Part shown: positions 32,505 to 40,174 of the stretch, piece by piece
Layout of the letters: each line of letters begins with the position of its first letter
How positions within the stretch are numbered: position 1 is the first letter of the stretch
Source of the DNA: Candidatus Poribacteria bacterium
GTDB taxonomy: Bacteria; Poribacteria; WGA-4E; WGA-3G
Reading direction: 5' to 3'
NCBI GenBank assembly: GCA_028820845.1
Contig: JAPPII010000112.1
Location: forward strand, 1 to 45,835
Length of the DNA: 45,835 nucleotides
Made by a program: the position numbers and the translations under genes
Notes under the pieces: model-generated
The model's database searches: none
The model's input: only the letters and a program-made list of their open reading frames with translations
Told to the model about the DNA's origin: nothing

Positions 32505-34964
32505 ATGCTTTATAAGGGCTTACAACTTGATCGATTTCAAGAAGAAGCGATCGAGGCAATTGACCGCGATGCTTCAGTCATTGTCACCGCTCCGACAGGT
32601 GCGGGCAAAACTGTCATCGCTGAATATGCTGTCGAAAAGTGCATCGAAGAAAACCGCCGCGTTATCTACACCGCCCCAATCAAAGCCCTCAGTAATCAGA
32701 AATATCGGGATTTTTACGCTGAATACGGAGACAAAATCGGTATTGTTACCGGCGATGTGGTCCTAAATCCTTATGCGCAAGTGCTATTGATGACCACTGA
32801 GATTTTCCGAAATACTATTTTTGATGATATTGAACGCTTACAAGATGTTTCTTACGTCATCTTCGACGAAATCCACTATATTAACGATACTGAACGTGGT
32901 ACCGTCTGGGAAGAGAGTCTCATCTTTGCACCCCAACATATCAAGTTTGTCTGTCTGAGTGCTACAATTCCAAACATTGACTCTTTCACAGAGTGGATGC
33001 AGAGCGTGCGGGATATAGATATTGAAATGGTCGAGGAATTGAACCGTCCCGTGCCTTTAGAGCATCATCTCTATTTTCAAGATTACGGTATCGGGAATCT
33101 AAAGCATATTCCGCACATCCGTAGCATGGCACAACGTAAGGCACGTAAACGAAAATACGACGCTGATGATGAGCCCGCACCCGCTCTGCCGTCTGACTTT
33201 ATAGAAACAAGACTTATCCCACATCTGCGCCGTGAAAAGCAATTACCGTGTCTCTATTTCTGTTTTAGTCGGAAGGGCTGTGAGGAAAACGCCAACGCAC
33301 TCGTCTATGGATCGCACCTGCAGCTACTTAGTAAAAGACAGCAAACCCAGATTTTGGAACAATTTGATGCACTCTGCGTCCAATTTGACATTGTAGACGA
33401 AAAGAAAATTAATGATTTTCGCAGGTTAATTAGTCGCGGTATCGCCTATCACCATGCAGGTATGTTACCGACACTCAAAGAGGTCGTAGAGAGGTTGTTT
33501 ACGTCTGGGCTGATCCAACTCCTTTTTACCACTGAAACGTTCGCTGTCGGTATTAATATGCCAGCCTGCACTGTGGTCTTTGATAGTCTTGAAAAATATG
33601 ATGGGATCGGGTTCCGTCATCTCAAGGCGCGTGAATATCACCAAATGGCGGGGCGCGCTGGAAGACGTGGTATTGATACCATCGGTTATGTCTATTCCCA
33701 AATTATACCTGCTTATGCTGATTCAAAAGAGATTCGAGACGTTATTGCTAATAAAATAGAACCTATTGAGAGCCAGTTTAATCTCTCCTATTCCAGTATT
33801 CTTAATCTGTATCAGAAGTATGGAGATGACATTTACGATGTTTACACCATGAGTTTGAGCAACCATCAAAACTACGTTCGCGTCGCTGAACTCAACGCAC
33901 AGATTAAGGCTAACACTCAGAAACTCCAAACACTGCCTGAACCTGAGTGCATCCATGAAGGAATTGACGGCAGCACACAGATTGAACACTACAATCGCCT
34001 GAACCGAGAGCGGGAAAAAAATCTCCAGCGTTTATATGCTGAGAGATCGCAAATCAAATCCCAAACTCGAGGGAAAAAACGAAAAAAAGAGCGAGTTAAA
34101 AGATTAAACGTTGTTCAACGCAAGATACAGCGTTTTCAGACAAAAAGTGAACGCAGTCTTTGTGACGAATGTCAGCATTTTAGCACATGCAGCGGAAGGT
34201 ACAAAGCCATCCGTCGGGAAGAAAACCGGATCCAAAAACTCAAAAAGCGGACAACACGTATTGAGAACAGCCCCAGAGAGCAAATTGCAGCACGTCTAAG
34301 GGTGCTTGAAGAACTCGGCTACATTGAAGCGCAAACGCTTCTCCCGCGCGGAAGGACCGCTGCACATATCTACGGATATGAACTCCAATTGACCCAATTG
34401 CTCTTTGGCGGGTTTTTTGAAAGACTCACAGAAGATGAGATTAACTGTCTCATGGTCGCGATTATTTCTGAACCCCGTAAGGATGGATATTTTAAACCTC
34501 TCAAAGACGAACGCTTGTTGGAAATACTCTATACAGTCAGTAACGAGATTTCACTTATCCAGTATTTAGAGGTTGAGCACGAGGTTACGGAAACCACACC
34601 CTTTTTGGAACTTCGGCTTTGCACTGCGATGCTCGCTTGGAGCCGCGGTTGTGACTTTGACAAACTTGAAAGATATGCGCGGGTCGATCCCGGTGATTTT
34701 GTCCGAACTTTTCGACTTGTTATTGATCAACTCCGCCAAATTCGTCGCGCCATGAGTCAACACACCGCCCTCGTTGAGAAACTCAATCGGTGTATCGAAA
34801 AAATCAATAGAGATGTCGTTGATGCAGAACGGCAATTGCGGATTGGACAGGAGAATCTTGATGACGCAGCCAGAAAGGACGTTGTGGCTACTGAGATACC
34901 ACTGCCGACGAACTCTGAGCACACAGACGGTGTTGTAATTGAGAATGAAACGCCACGTTCCTAA
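32505..34964 (+). CDS. Ski2-like DEAD/DEAH-box RNA helicase (HelY type)
   Basis: An 819-residue superfamily 2 helicase. Motif I is APTGAGKT (29-36), motif II DEIH (121-124), motif III SAT (152-154) and motif VI MAGRAGRRG (381-389). Long charged coiled-coil-like segments cover about 455-590 and include three close cysteines, Cys553, Cys556 and Cys562 (CDECQHFSTC). These may bind zinc, with Cys482 as a possible fourth ligand. The C-terminal 180 residues fit the helical DSHCT-like domain of Ski2/Mtr4/HelY proteins. It probably unwinds structured RNA for decay or ribosome work. It is monocistronic with a good promoter. Confidence 0.9.
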   Translation: MLYKGLQLDRFQEEAIEAIDRDASVIVTAPTGAGKTVIAEYAVEKCIEENRRVIYTAPIKALSNQKYRDFYAEYGDKIGIVTGDVVLNPYAQVLLMTTEIFRNTIFDDIERLQDVSYVIFDEIHYINDTERGTVWEESLIFAPQHIKFVCLSATIPNIDSFTEWMQSVRDIDIEMVEELNRPVPLEHHLYFQDYGIGNLKHIPHIRSMAQRKARKRKYDADDEPAPALPSDFIETRLIPHLRREKQLPCLYFCFSRKGCEENANALVYGSHLQLLSKRQQTQILEQFDALCVQFDIVDEKKINDFRRLISRGIAYHHAGMLPTLKEVVERLFTSGLIQLLFTTETFAVGINMPACTVVFDSLEKYDGIGFRHLKAREYHQMAGRAGRRGIDTIGYVYSQIIPAYADSKEIRDVIANKIEPIESQFNLSYSSILNLYQKYGDDIYDVYTMSLSNHQNYVRVAELNAQIKANTQKLQTLPEPECIHEGIDGSTQIEHYNRLNREREKNLQRLYAERSQIKSQTRGKKRKKERVKRLNVVQRKIQRFQTKSERSLCDECQHFSTCSGRYKAIRREENRIQKLKKRTTRIENSPREQIAARLRVLEELGYIEAQTLLPRGRTAAHIYGYELQLTQLLFGGFFERLTEDEINCLMVAIISEPRKDGYFKPLKDERLLEILYTVSNEISLIQYLEVEHEVTETTPFLELRLCTAMLAWSRGCDFDKLERYARVDPGDFVRTFRLVIDQLRQIRRAMSQHTALVEKLNRCIEKINRDVVDAERQLRIGQENLDDAARKDVVATEIPLPTNSEHTDGVVIENETPRS

Positions 34965-35125
34965 GGAAGGGCATTTCAACGCCAACGCTCGAAAGAAAGT
35001 CGTTGTAATGAGAAATTAATTGTATTACAATAATTAGGACTTAGTCACCGCGCGGTGAGTTGTTCCCAAAAAACCCTCTTAACTTATAACTTATAACTAA
35101 GAACCAATTACAAAGGAGACGGTCT
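34965..35125. promoter_or_regulatory. intergenic region with two dyads
   Basis: Between the helicase and GNAT genes. A perfect 14-bp palindrome TCACCGC/GCGGTGA is at 35045-35058, and the dyad ATTGTA-T-TACAAT at 35019-35031. Either could be an operator or terminator for the downstream operon. Two tandem TTATAAC units follow near 35083. AAGGAGA precedes the GNAT start. Confidence 0.35.
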
Positions 35126-35716
35126 ATGGCAAATCAAGATTTCAACTTAATCGGAGCTATTAAAGTACGATCGGCTGCAGAAAATGATGCAGTGAATTTG
35201 CACGCATATTGTTTTCCTGAAAAAACCATAGAGCAGGTTACCGAAGAATTAAAAACCGATCTGGAAGCCGAAAGTGGCACGTATCGGCTCGTCGCCGAAG
35301 CCAGCGGATACCCGATCGGACAAATCACTGTCAAGAAAGATGCCGTCAATTCGGAAATCGCCCAGGTCGGAAGTCTTGCAGTCGCGGGACCCTTTAGACA
35401 GTTAGGTGTCGCCGATTACCTTATGGAAGCGGCTGAGGCAACTGCAACTGAGAATGGTGTGAAGTCCCTTGAAATAGAGTTAAGCCCTTCAGAAACGAGC
35501 GTCATTCAGAGATATAAGGCATGGGGGTTCGCCGAGAAACCCGTTGTCATCCTCCAAAAAGTACTTGGTGAAGCAGAAGCTGCAGCAGAAACTGCAGAGG
35601 AGAAAATAGAAGTGGAGGCGGATGATGCCGATGAAGACACGGAACAAGTAGAGGCATCTGAAACAGGTGATGAACAAGGCAACCTCCTTGATAGATACTT
35701 AGGGGATACACAATGA
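35126..35716 (+). CDS. GNAT family N-acetyltransferase with acidic tail
   Basis: A 196-residue protein. Residues 10-148 form a GNAT fold. The acetyl-CoA loop is GPFRQLGVADYLM (88-100), where the second glycine of the R-x-x-G-x-G motif is Ala96, a common variation. RYKAWGFAEKP (129-139) is the usual motif B end. Residues 150-196 are a Glu/Asp-rich low-complexity tail of uncertain role. Substrate is unknown. It overlaps the lipoprotein gene by four bases (ATGA), so the two are coupled. Confidence 0.85.
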   Translation: MANQDFNLIGAIKVRSAAENDAVNLHAYCFPEKTIEQVTEELKTDLEAESGTYRLVAEASGYPIGQITVKKDAVNSEIAQVGSLAVAGPFRQLGVADYLMEAAEATATENGVKSLEIELSPSETSVIQRYKAWGFAEKPVVILQKVLGEAEAAAETAEEKIEVEADDADEDTEQVEASETGDEQGNLLDRYLGDTQ

Positions 35717-36597
35717 AGAAACTCTCGCTCGCCTTCGTACTCGCCCTGTTTGTGATGGGGTGCGGCACTCAGAACGAGAACCTCGCTAAGGGCAAGGAAT
35801 TAATTAAATCGGATAAACGCCGGAAAGAGGAGCGCGCTGTCCGAGAATTTAAGCTCGCACTCCAACAACCGACCGATACTGCCGAAGCACACTATCTCCT
35901 TGGGTTTTACAATTCACAGGAATTTTATGAACCCAACACCCCTGATTGGGAGGGGGCATCAATCGCCGAGCGCGGCAGACACATGTTCCTCGCATACAAG
36001 GAAGAGCCCCGTAAATATCTTGAAAGACTGATTTTTGAGACCCTGCGCGATGACGATTTAGATATTCAGAACGCTGCACTTGACGCGCTAAGACATATAT
36101 ACAAACAAGGCGACCAGAAACGGCTCATCAGTCAACTCCAAAAGGCGATTAAATCCGGGGATAATCGCGATAGACACAGCGCACATTGGGTCTTTGGAAA
36201 CCTCGGTAAAGACGACCCCGTAACACTTGTACCTATTTTGGTGAAACTGCTTGATCACCGACGAGAGGAAACCCGATTGAACGCAGTCAAAGCACTTGGG
36301 GAGATTGGAAGTGAAGACGCAATTCCTGCGCTCGCTGCGATCATCGAATCTGGCTCTGCCAGATGGAAACGCGACCGAGAGAAACCCGAAGTCCGTCAAC
36401 TCGCTGTAGAGGCTCTCGGAAAAATTGGTGGTGCTGCTGTTCCGGAACTCATCAAAATTGTTGAGAACAAAGGATCGTCTCTACGCGTTGACGCTATACG
36501 CGCATTAGCGACACTCGGCGATGAAAAGGTGGTTGAGCCGCTCTTAAATGCTTTGAGAGAGCAGAGCAGTCGAGATGTCCCTATCCCTCTTAATTGA
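35713..36597 (+). CDS. HEAT-repeat lipoprotein
   Basis: A 294-residue protein with a lipoprotein signal. MKKLSLAFVLALFVMGC places the lipobox cysteine at 17. Residues about 25-90 are TPR-like (AVREFKLALQQPTDTAEAHY). Residues about 105-290 contain HEAT/PBS-lyase-like repeats (ETRLNAVKALGEIGSEDAIP; VRQLAVEALGKIGGAAVPEL; LRVDAIRALATLGDEKVVEP). It is probably tethered to the inner or outer membrane facing the periplasm as a binding scaffold. It is coupled to the GNAT gene and followed 73 bp later by a PDZ-HEAT protein. Confidence 0.85.
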   Translation: MKKLSLAFVLALFVMGCGTQNENLAKGKELIKSDKRRKEERAVREFKLALQQPTDTAEAHYLLGFYNSQEFYEPNTPDWEGASIAERGRHMFLAYKEEPRKYLERLIFETLRDDDLDIQNAALDALRHIYKQGDQKRLISQLQKAIKSGDNRDRHSAHWVFGNLGKDDPVTLVPILVKLLDHRREETRLNAVKALGEIGSEDAIPALAAIIESGSARWKRDREKPEVRQLAVEALGKIGGAAVPELIKIVENKGSSLRVDAIRALATLGDEKVVEPLLNALREQSSRDVPIPLN

Positions 36598-36670
36598 ATT
36601 GTAAATCGGGATAGCATTTTTCGACGCACCTCATAAGCTGAGACGTACTATTGGATGGAAAGGATTTAGC

Positions 36671-38116
36671 ATGCTACAAAAAATAACACGATTGGAAAAC
36701 ATAGCCCGTTACGCATTTATCCTGCCGCTCTTTACACTGGCACTCGGACTTGGATGCGATAATCGGCATTACGATGAACGCTTAAAGATGGAAGTTCAAC
36801 AGTTAGATAGCGACCTTATGAATCGTTGGGCAACAAGTGGCGTCGTCGTTTTAAATACGCAACCCAATGGACCCGCGCACAACGCAGAACTTGAAACCGG
36901 CGAACTCATCTCTTATATCATCGTAGAATACCCAATCGGAAGTGCTGGGGACTTTAAAAGTGCAATGAAGGAGGCACTTGATGAGGATAATAACCTCATC
37001 CTTCATTTGAAAGATAAGCCTCCAATTCGTATCGCGCTTCGTAGACGCGGTGATAAAGTAGGGTTCACCGTTGAAGGGAACGGCAGTGTACGTGTGAATC
37101 AGATTCAACTGGGAACACCCGCCGCAAATGCCGATATTCAAGTGGGAGACATCGTTGAAAAGATCGTTGATGAGCGTAATATTTATAGCCTTGGGGATTA
37201 CAAGAAAACGGTCGGAAAACTCGCCAAACACAACGTCGTCTTCCGAACCTCTGAATTAATAGGTGTGAAAATTGCCGCTGTCAGTGCCCTCGGCGATTTA
37301 GGGGACGCACGGGCGATTGAGCCACTCGTAGACCTCTTCAAAAATAGCACGGAATTTTCACTTCGCAAAGCTGCTATTACCAGTCTCCAACGCCTCGTTG
37401 AATTAAGCGTACTCAATGACCTCTTCCAAGAATTTCAAAAGGCGGATGTGAACCAGCTCCCTGCCGATAGCCTTCAAGCGAACCAACTTGAATCCGCCTC
37501 AATCCTCGGTTTGCTGACTGTTGATAGAACCGAAAATACTGCTACGCTCAAAGCACCTTTCGGAACACAATTCAGACACAAATCCGAGGCACTCTATCAG
37601 AAAATCAACGAGGGACAGCTCGCTGAACTTGCACAACAATACATTCAGATTCAGGTAGAACCCGAACAGGAGATTCGGCGTGCGTGTCTCGCGATACTCG
37701 GCATTCTCAAACCCATTTCGGCAATTGATGATCTCGTCACTGTTCTCGAAAACGCAACAGAAATCCCCGGCATCCGTTTCCAGGCAGGACTTGCACTGAG
37801 TCAAATTGGTGAGCCCGCTGTTGATGCGCTTATCGCTGCTTTTGGGACGGAAGATACCAGCACCAAAGACATAGCCGCTTCTGCACTGGGGGGTATTGGC
37901 GGGACTAAGGCACGGGATCAACTGATTAATGCACTCGATACCGCAGACGAACCCGCAATCCGGCTTACGCTTGTTGATGCTATCGCTAAGATTGGCGATG
38001 CCCCTTCGATACGGGCACTTGAGCGACAACGTGAAAGATACCAACAAGACCCTGACAGCGGCATCCGTATCTTTTTGGATGAACTCTTTAGAAACTTAGA
38101 TAAAAAATCGATGTAG
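36671..38116 (+). CDS. PDZ and HEAT-repeat lipoprotein
   Basis: A 481-residue protein. A long N-region and hydrophobic segment end in LGLGCDN, so Cys29 is the probable lipid anchor. Residues about 50-190 contain two PDZ-like modules (SGVVVLNTQPNGPAHNAELE; NQIQLGTPAANADIQVGDIV). From about 195 onward HEAT repeats dominate (VKIAAVSALGDLGDARAIEP; ASALGGIGGTKARDQLINAL). PDZ modules that bind C-terminal peptides joined to HEAT scaffolds suggest an envelope assembly or quality-control role. No protease domain is present. GGAAAGGAT precedes the ATG. Confidence 0.82.
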   Translation: MLQKITRLENIARYAFILPLFTLALGLGCDNRHYDERLKMEVQQLDSDLMNRWATSGVVVLNTQPNGPAHNAELETGELISYIIVEYPIGSAGDFKSAMKEALDEDNNLILHLKDKPPIRIALRRRGDKVGFTVEGNGSVRVNQIQLGTPAANADIQVGDIVEKIVDERNIYSLGDYKKTVGKLAKHNVVFRTSELIGVKIAAVSALGDLGDARAIEPLVDLFKNSTEFSLRKAAITSLQRLVELSVLNDLFQEFQKADVNQLPADSLQANQLESASILGLLTVDRTENTATLKAPFGTQFRHKSEALYQKINEGQLAELAQQYIQIQVEPEQEIRRACLAILGILKPISAIDDLVTVLENATEIPGIRFQAGLALSQIGEPAVDALIAAFGTEDTSTKDIAASALGGIGGTKARDQLINALDTADEPAIRLTLVDAIAKIGDAPSIRALERQRERYQQDPDSGIRIFLDELFRNLDKKSM

Positions 38117-38155
38117 TCCAACGGAGGGCTTCGCGCAGTCGGGTGTCGGATACCA

Positions 38156-38992
38156 ATGAAAATTGGACTCGTTTCGGACTTACATATAGATGTCACGGCC
38201 CTGAACAAAGCACTCATTCCACATCTCCTTGAGGCTGTAAAGACGGCGGAACTTGACGTTTTGGTGATTGCTGGGGATCTCGCACGACATCTCGTGCAAC
38301 TTTCTGAAACCCTCAACGCTTTTCAACTCGCAGATTTGGCGTGTGAAAAATTGTTCGTTCCGGGTAATCATGACATCTGGGCAATTGAGACACCCGACGT
38401 TACAAGCGAGCAGAAATGCGACATTATTTCAAAGCTCTGTTATGAGTGTGGGTTTCACCCACTTATGGATGCGCCTTTCATCACTGAGAAGATTGCTTTC
38501 TGCGGGACTATCGGTTGGTACGATTACACTTTCGCACCAGACGGTTACGATTTCTCCGAAGCACAATATGCGAAAAAAGAATTGATGGGGGCAGTCTGGA
38601 ATGACAAGCGATACGCGAAATGGTCGGATACGGATCGCAATGTCACTCAGCGTTTTGAAGTCGCACTTGAGGCGCAAATTGCCAGCGTCCGCGATGCGGT
38701 ATCCCGCATTATTGTCGTTACGCATCATGTCCCGTTCCGTGAGTGCCTCCAATACCGAGGCGAATTGCCGTGGGACTTCTTTCGAGCATTTATGGGGAGT
38801 AAACACTTTGGGGACTGCTGCTTGCGGGAACCCCTTGTCACGCACGCACTTTTCGGGCATGTCCATCAATCTATTGATATGCAGCTTCGGAGTGTACGCG
38901 CTATCTGCGCCCCTGTCGGCTATCTATATGAAGAACCTAAGATTGGGTTAGAAGCGTATGCCTCACGATGTTTGGCTTGTTTCGAGGTGTAA
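38156..38992 (+). CDS. metallophosphoesterase
   Basis: A 278-residue calcineurin-like phosphoesterase. Metal-binding motifs appear in order: DLH (8-10), GDL (40-42, Asp41), GNHD (70-73), VVTHHVPF and FGHVH. The insert regions give no hint of substrate, which could be a phosphomonoester, cyclic nucleotide or UDP-sugar. The start has only a weak site (TCGGAT). It follows the PDZ-HEAT gene by 39 bp and may be co-transcribed. Confidence 0.9.
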   Translation: MKIGLVSDLHIDVTALNKALIPHLLEAVKTAELDVLVIAGDLARHLVQLSETLNAFQLADLACEKLFVPGNHDIWAIETPDVTSEQKCDIISKLCYECGFHPLMDAPFITEKIAFCGTIGWYDYTFAPDGYDFSEAQYAKKELMGAVWNDKRYAKWSDTDRNVTQRFEVALEAQIASVRDAVSRIIVVTHHVPFRECLQYRGELPWDFFRAFMGSKHFGDCCLREPLVTHALFGHVHQSIDMQLRSVRAICAPVGYLYEEPKIGLEAYASRCLACFEV

Positions 38993-39033
38993 TTGAATAT
39001 CGTAGTATAAACTGTAATCCTAATTCACCCAGG

Positions 39034-39130
39034 CCCGGTAGGTGCGGTTTTGCGGCGTACTCGCCCCGGGGAATGCCATCAGGCATTCATACCGTTGATT
39101 TATGCGACGTGCATTCCTAACCGCACCGGA
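39034..39130. repeat. nested palindromic repeat
   Basis: Outer arms GGTGCGGTT (39041-39049) and AACCGCACC (39119-39127) enclose a perfect hairpin GAATGCC-atca-GGCATTC (39071-39088). A CCGG tetramer lies at each outer edge. It occupies most of the space between the phosphoesterase and cupin genes. Confidence 0.65.
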
Positions 39131-39183
39131 CATTACCGATTTATTTTCTTAAACTTCATTCTCACGTTAGAAAGGAAATTGCT

Positions 39184-39540
39184 ATGGAGATAACCTTAAC
39201 CAATAGTAATGACGCGGGTGCCCTCGAATTCCCGTGGGGCGCAATTAAATGGCTCTGCAACGATCAAATTGACCCAGAGGCTGAGATGACCTTCGGCGTT
39301 GTCTATATTAACGCTGGCGAAAGCAATCCTGTCCACTATCACCCGAACTGTGAGGAGCTCATTTATGTCCTCTCCGGTGAATGCGATCATAGTTTGGGTG
39401 ATGAAGTCATCCCGCTCAAACCTGGGATGATGTTGCGCATCCCTCGGAATGTCAAACACAATGCTGTCAACACCGGTTGGCAACCTGTGACAATGATTAT
39501 CTGTTATTCCGATGCCGACAGGCAAACCGTGTTTATGTAG
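39184..39540 (+). CDS. cupin domain protein
   Basis: A 118-residue single cupin. Motif 1 supplies His51, His53 and Glu58 (VHYHPNCEELIYVLSG), and motif 2 supplies His92 (IPRNVKHNAVN). This is a complete metal site. Such small cupins bind metal or sugar or act as dioxygenases or isomerases; which one is not clear. AAAGGAAATT precedes the ATG. It stands alone between two palindromic repeats. Confidence 0.88.
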   Translation: MEITLTNSNDAGALEFPWGAIKWLCNDQIDPEAEMTFGVVYINAGESNPVHYHPNCEELIYVLSGECDHSLGDEVIPLKPGMMLRIPRNVKHNAVNTGWQPVTMIICYSDADRQTVFM

Positions 39541-39574
39541 CGCGTGCCTTTTGCTTTTAATGATAGATCAGTAA

Positions 39575-39596
39575 GGACGGGTTTCTGTGCCCGTCC
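39575..39596. repeat. hairpin repeat after the cupin gene
   Basis: GGACGGG (39575-39581), an 8-nt loop, CCCGTCC (39590-39596). No T run follows, so it is more likely a dispersed repeat than a classical terminator. Confidence 0.55.
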
Positions 39597-39721
39597 ATTC
39601 TCTGAACACAAACGATTCCCCGAAAGGCGGCATCGACTTTATTAAAAAAACTTGAAATATCCCAAGATTTTAAGGTGTCATTAACCACGCCTAAGATAAA
39701 ATTTGCAAAAAAGGTACCACA

Positions 39722-40174
39722 ATGAACTTAAGAAAAAAAGCTGAAGCTCTACCAAAAGCATTACGGCGAAAAATCATCATGGATTATCAGGAAACGGATT
39801 GGCATACGTTTCTTAAAGAATTGTTCCAAGCAATGCAGCCAGATTACACCGTTGAAATCACTCACGGTCCACAGGAATTTGGTAAAGATCTCGTTATCCT
39901 TAAGGTTGATAATTTTACTAAAGAGGTTATTGGTGTAGTAGTCAAGCGCGGGCGTATAAACGGTAAGACGCTCGGTGATGTTGATGATTTGAAATCGAGA
40001 ACTGAAATTGTACTGTCAAAGGGTGCCGAGAAAACACTTCGGGAAATTAAGAGCCAGATCGAACAAGCCTTAGCACATCCTACCGAAACAAAGTCAATCC
40101 TTGAAGATCTACCTGTTTCCAAAGTTTTCGTTGTGTTAGCGGTGATTTTAGTAAAAATGCGCGAAGAAGATTAA
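39722..40174 (+). CDS. Mrr-like restriction-endonuclease-fold domain, N-terminal part of a frameshifted NACHT gene
   Basis: 150 residues, interrupted at its end. DYTVEITHGPQEFGKDLVIL (41-60) and GVVVKRGRI (71-79) fit a PD-(D/E)xK Mrr-like fold with Glu45, Asp56 and Lys75. The usual Glu/Gln two residues before the lysine is Val73, so cleavage activity is uncertain. The reading frame loses sense after about 40130. The adjacent frame then continues with VSGDFSKNARRRL, a segment expected next in this protein family. I read this as the N-terminal part of one 799-residue protein with the following frame. Confidence 0.75.
   Translation: MNLRKKAEALPKALRRKIIMDYQETDWHTFLKELFQAMQPDYTVEITHGPQEFGKDLVILKVDNFTKEVIGVVVKRGRINGKTLGDVDDLKSRTEIVLSKGAEKTLREIKSQIEQALAHPTETKSILEDLPVSKVFVVLAVILVKMREED

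Noticed and set aside
40140-40160. Programmed -1 ribosomal frameshifting to join the Mrr-like and NACHT frames
   Set aside because: The AAAAA run at 40153-40157 is not a canonical slippery heptamer in the reading frame. The family-like sequence VSGDFSKNARR starts upstream of it, so the missing base lies earlier.
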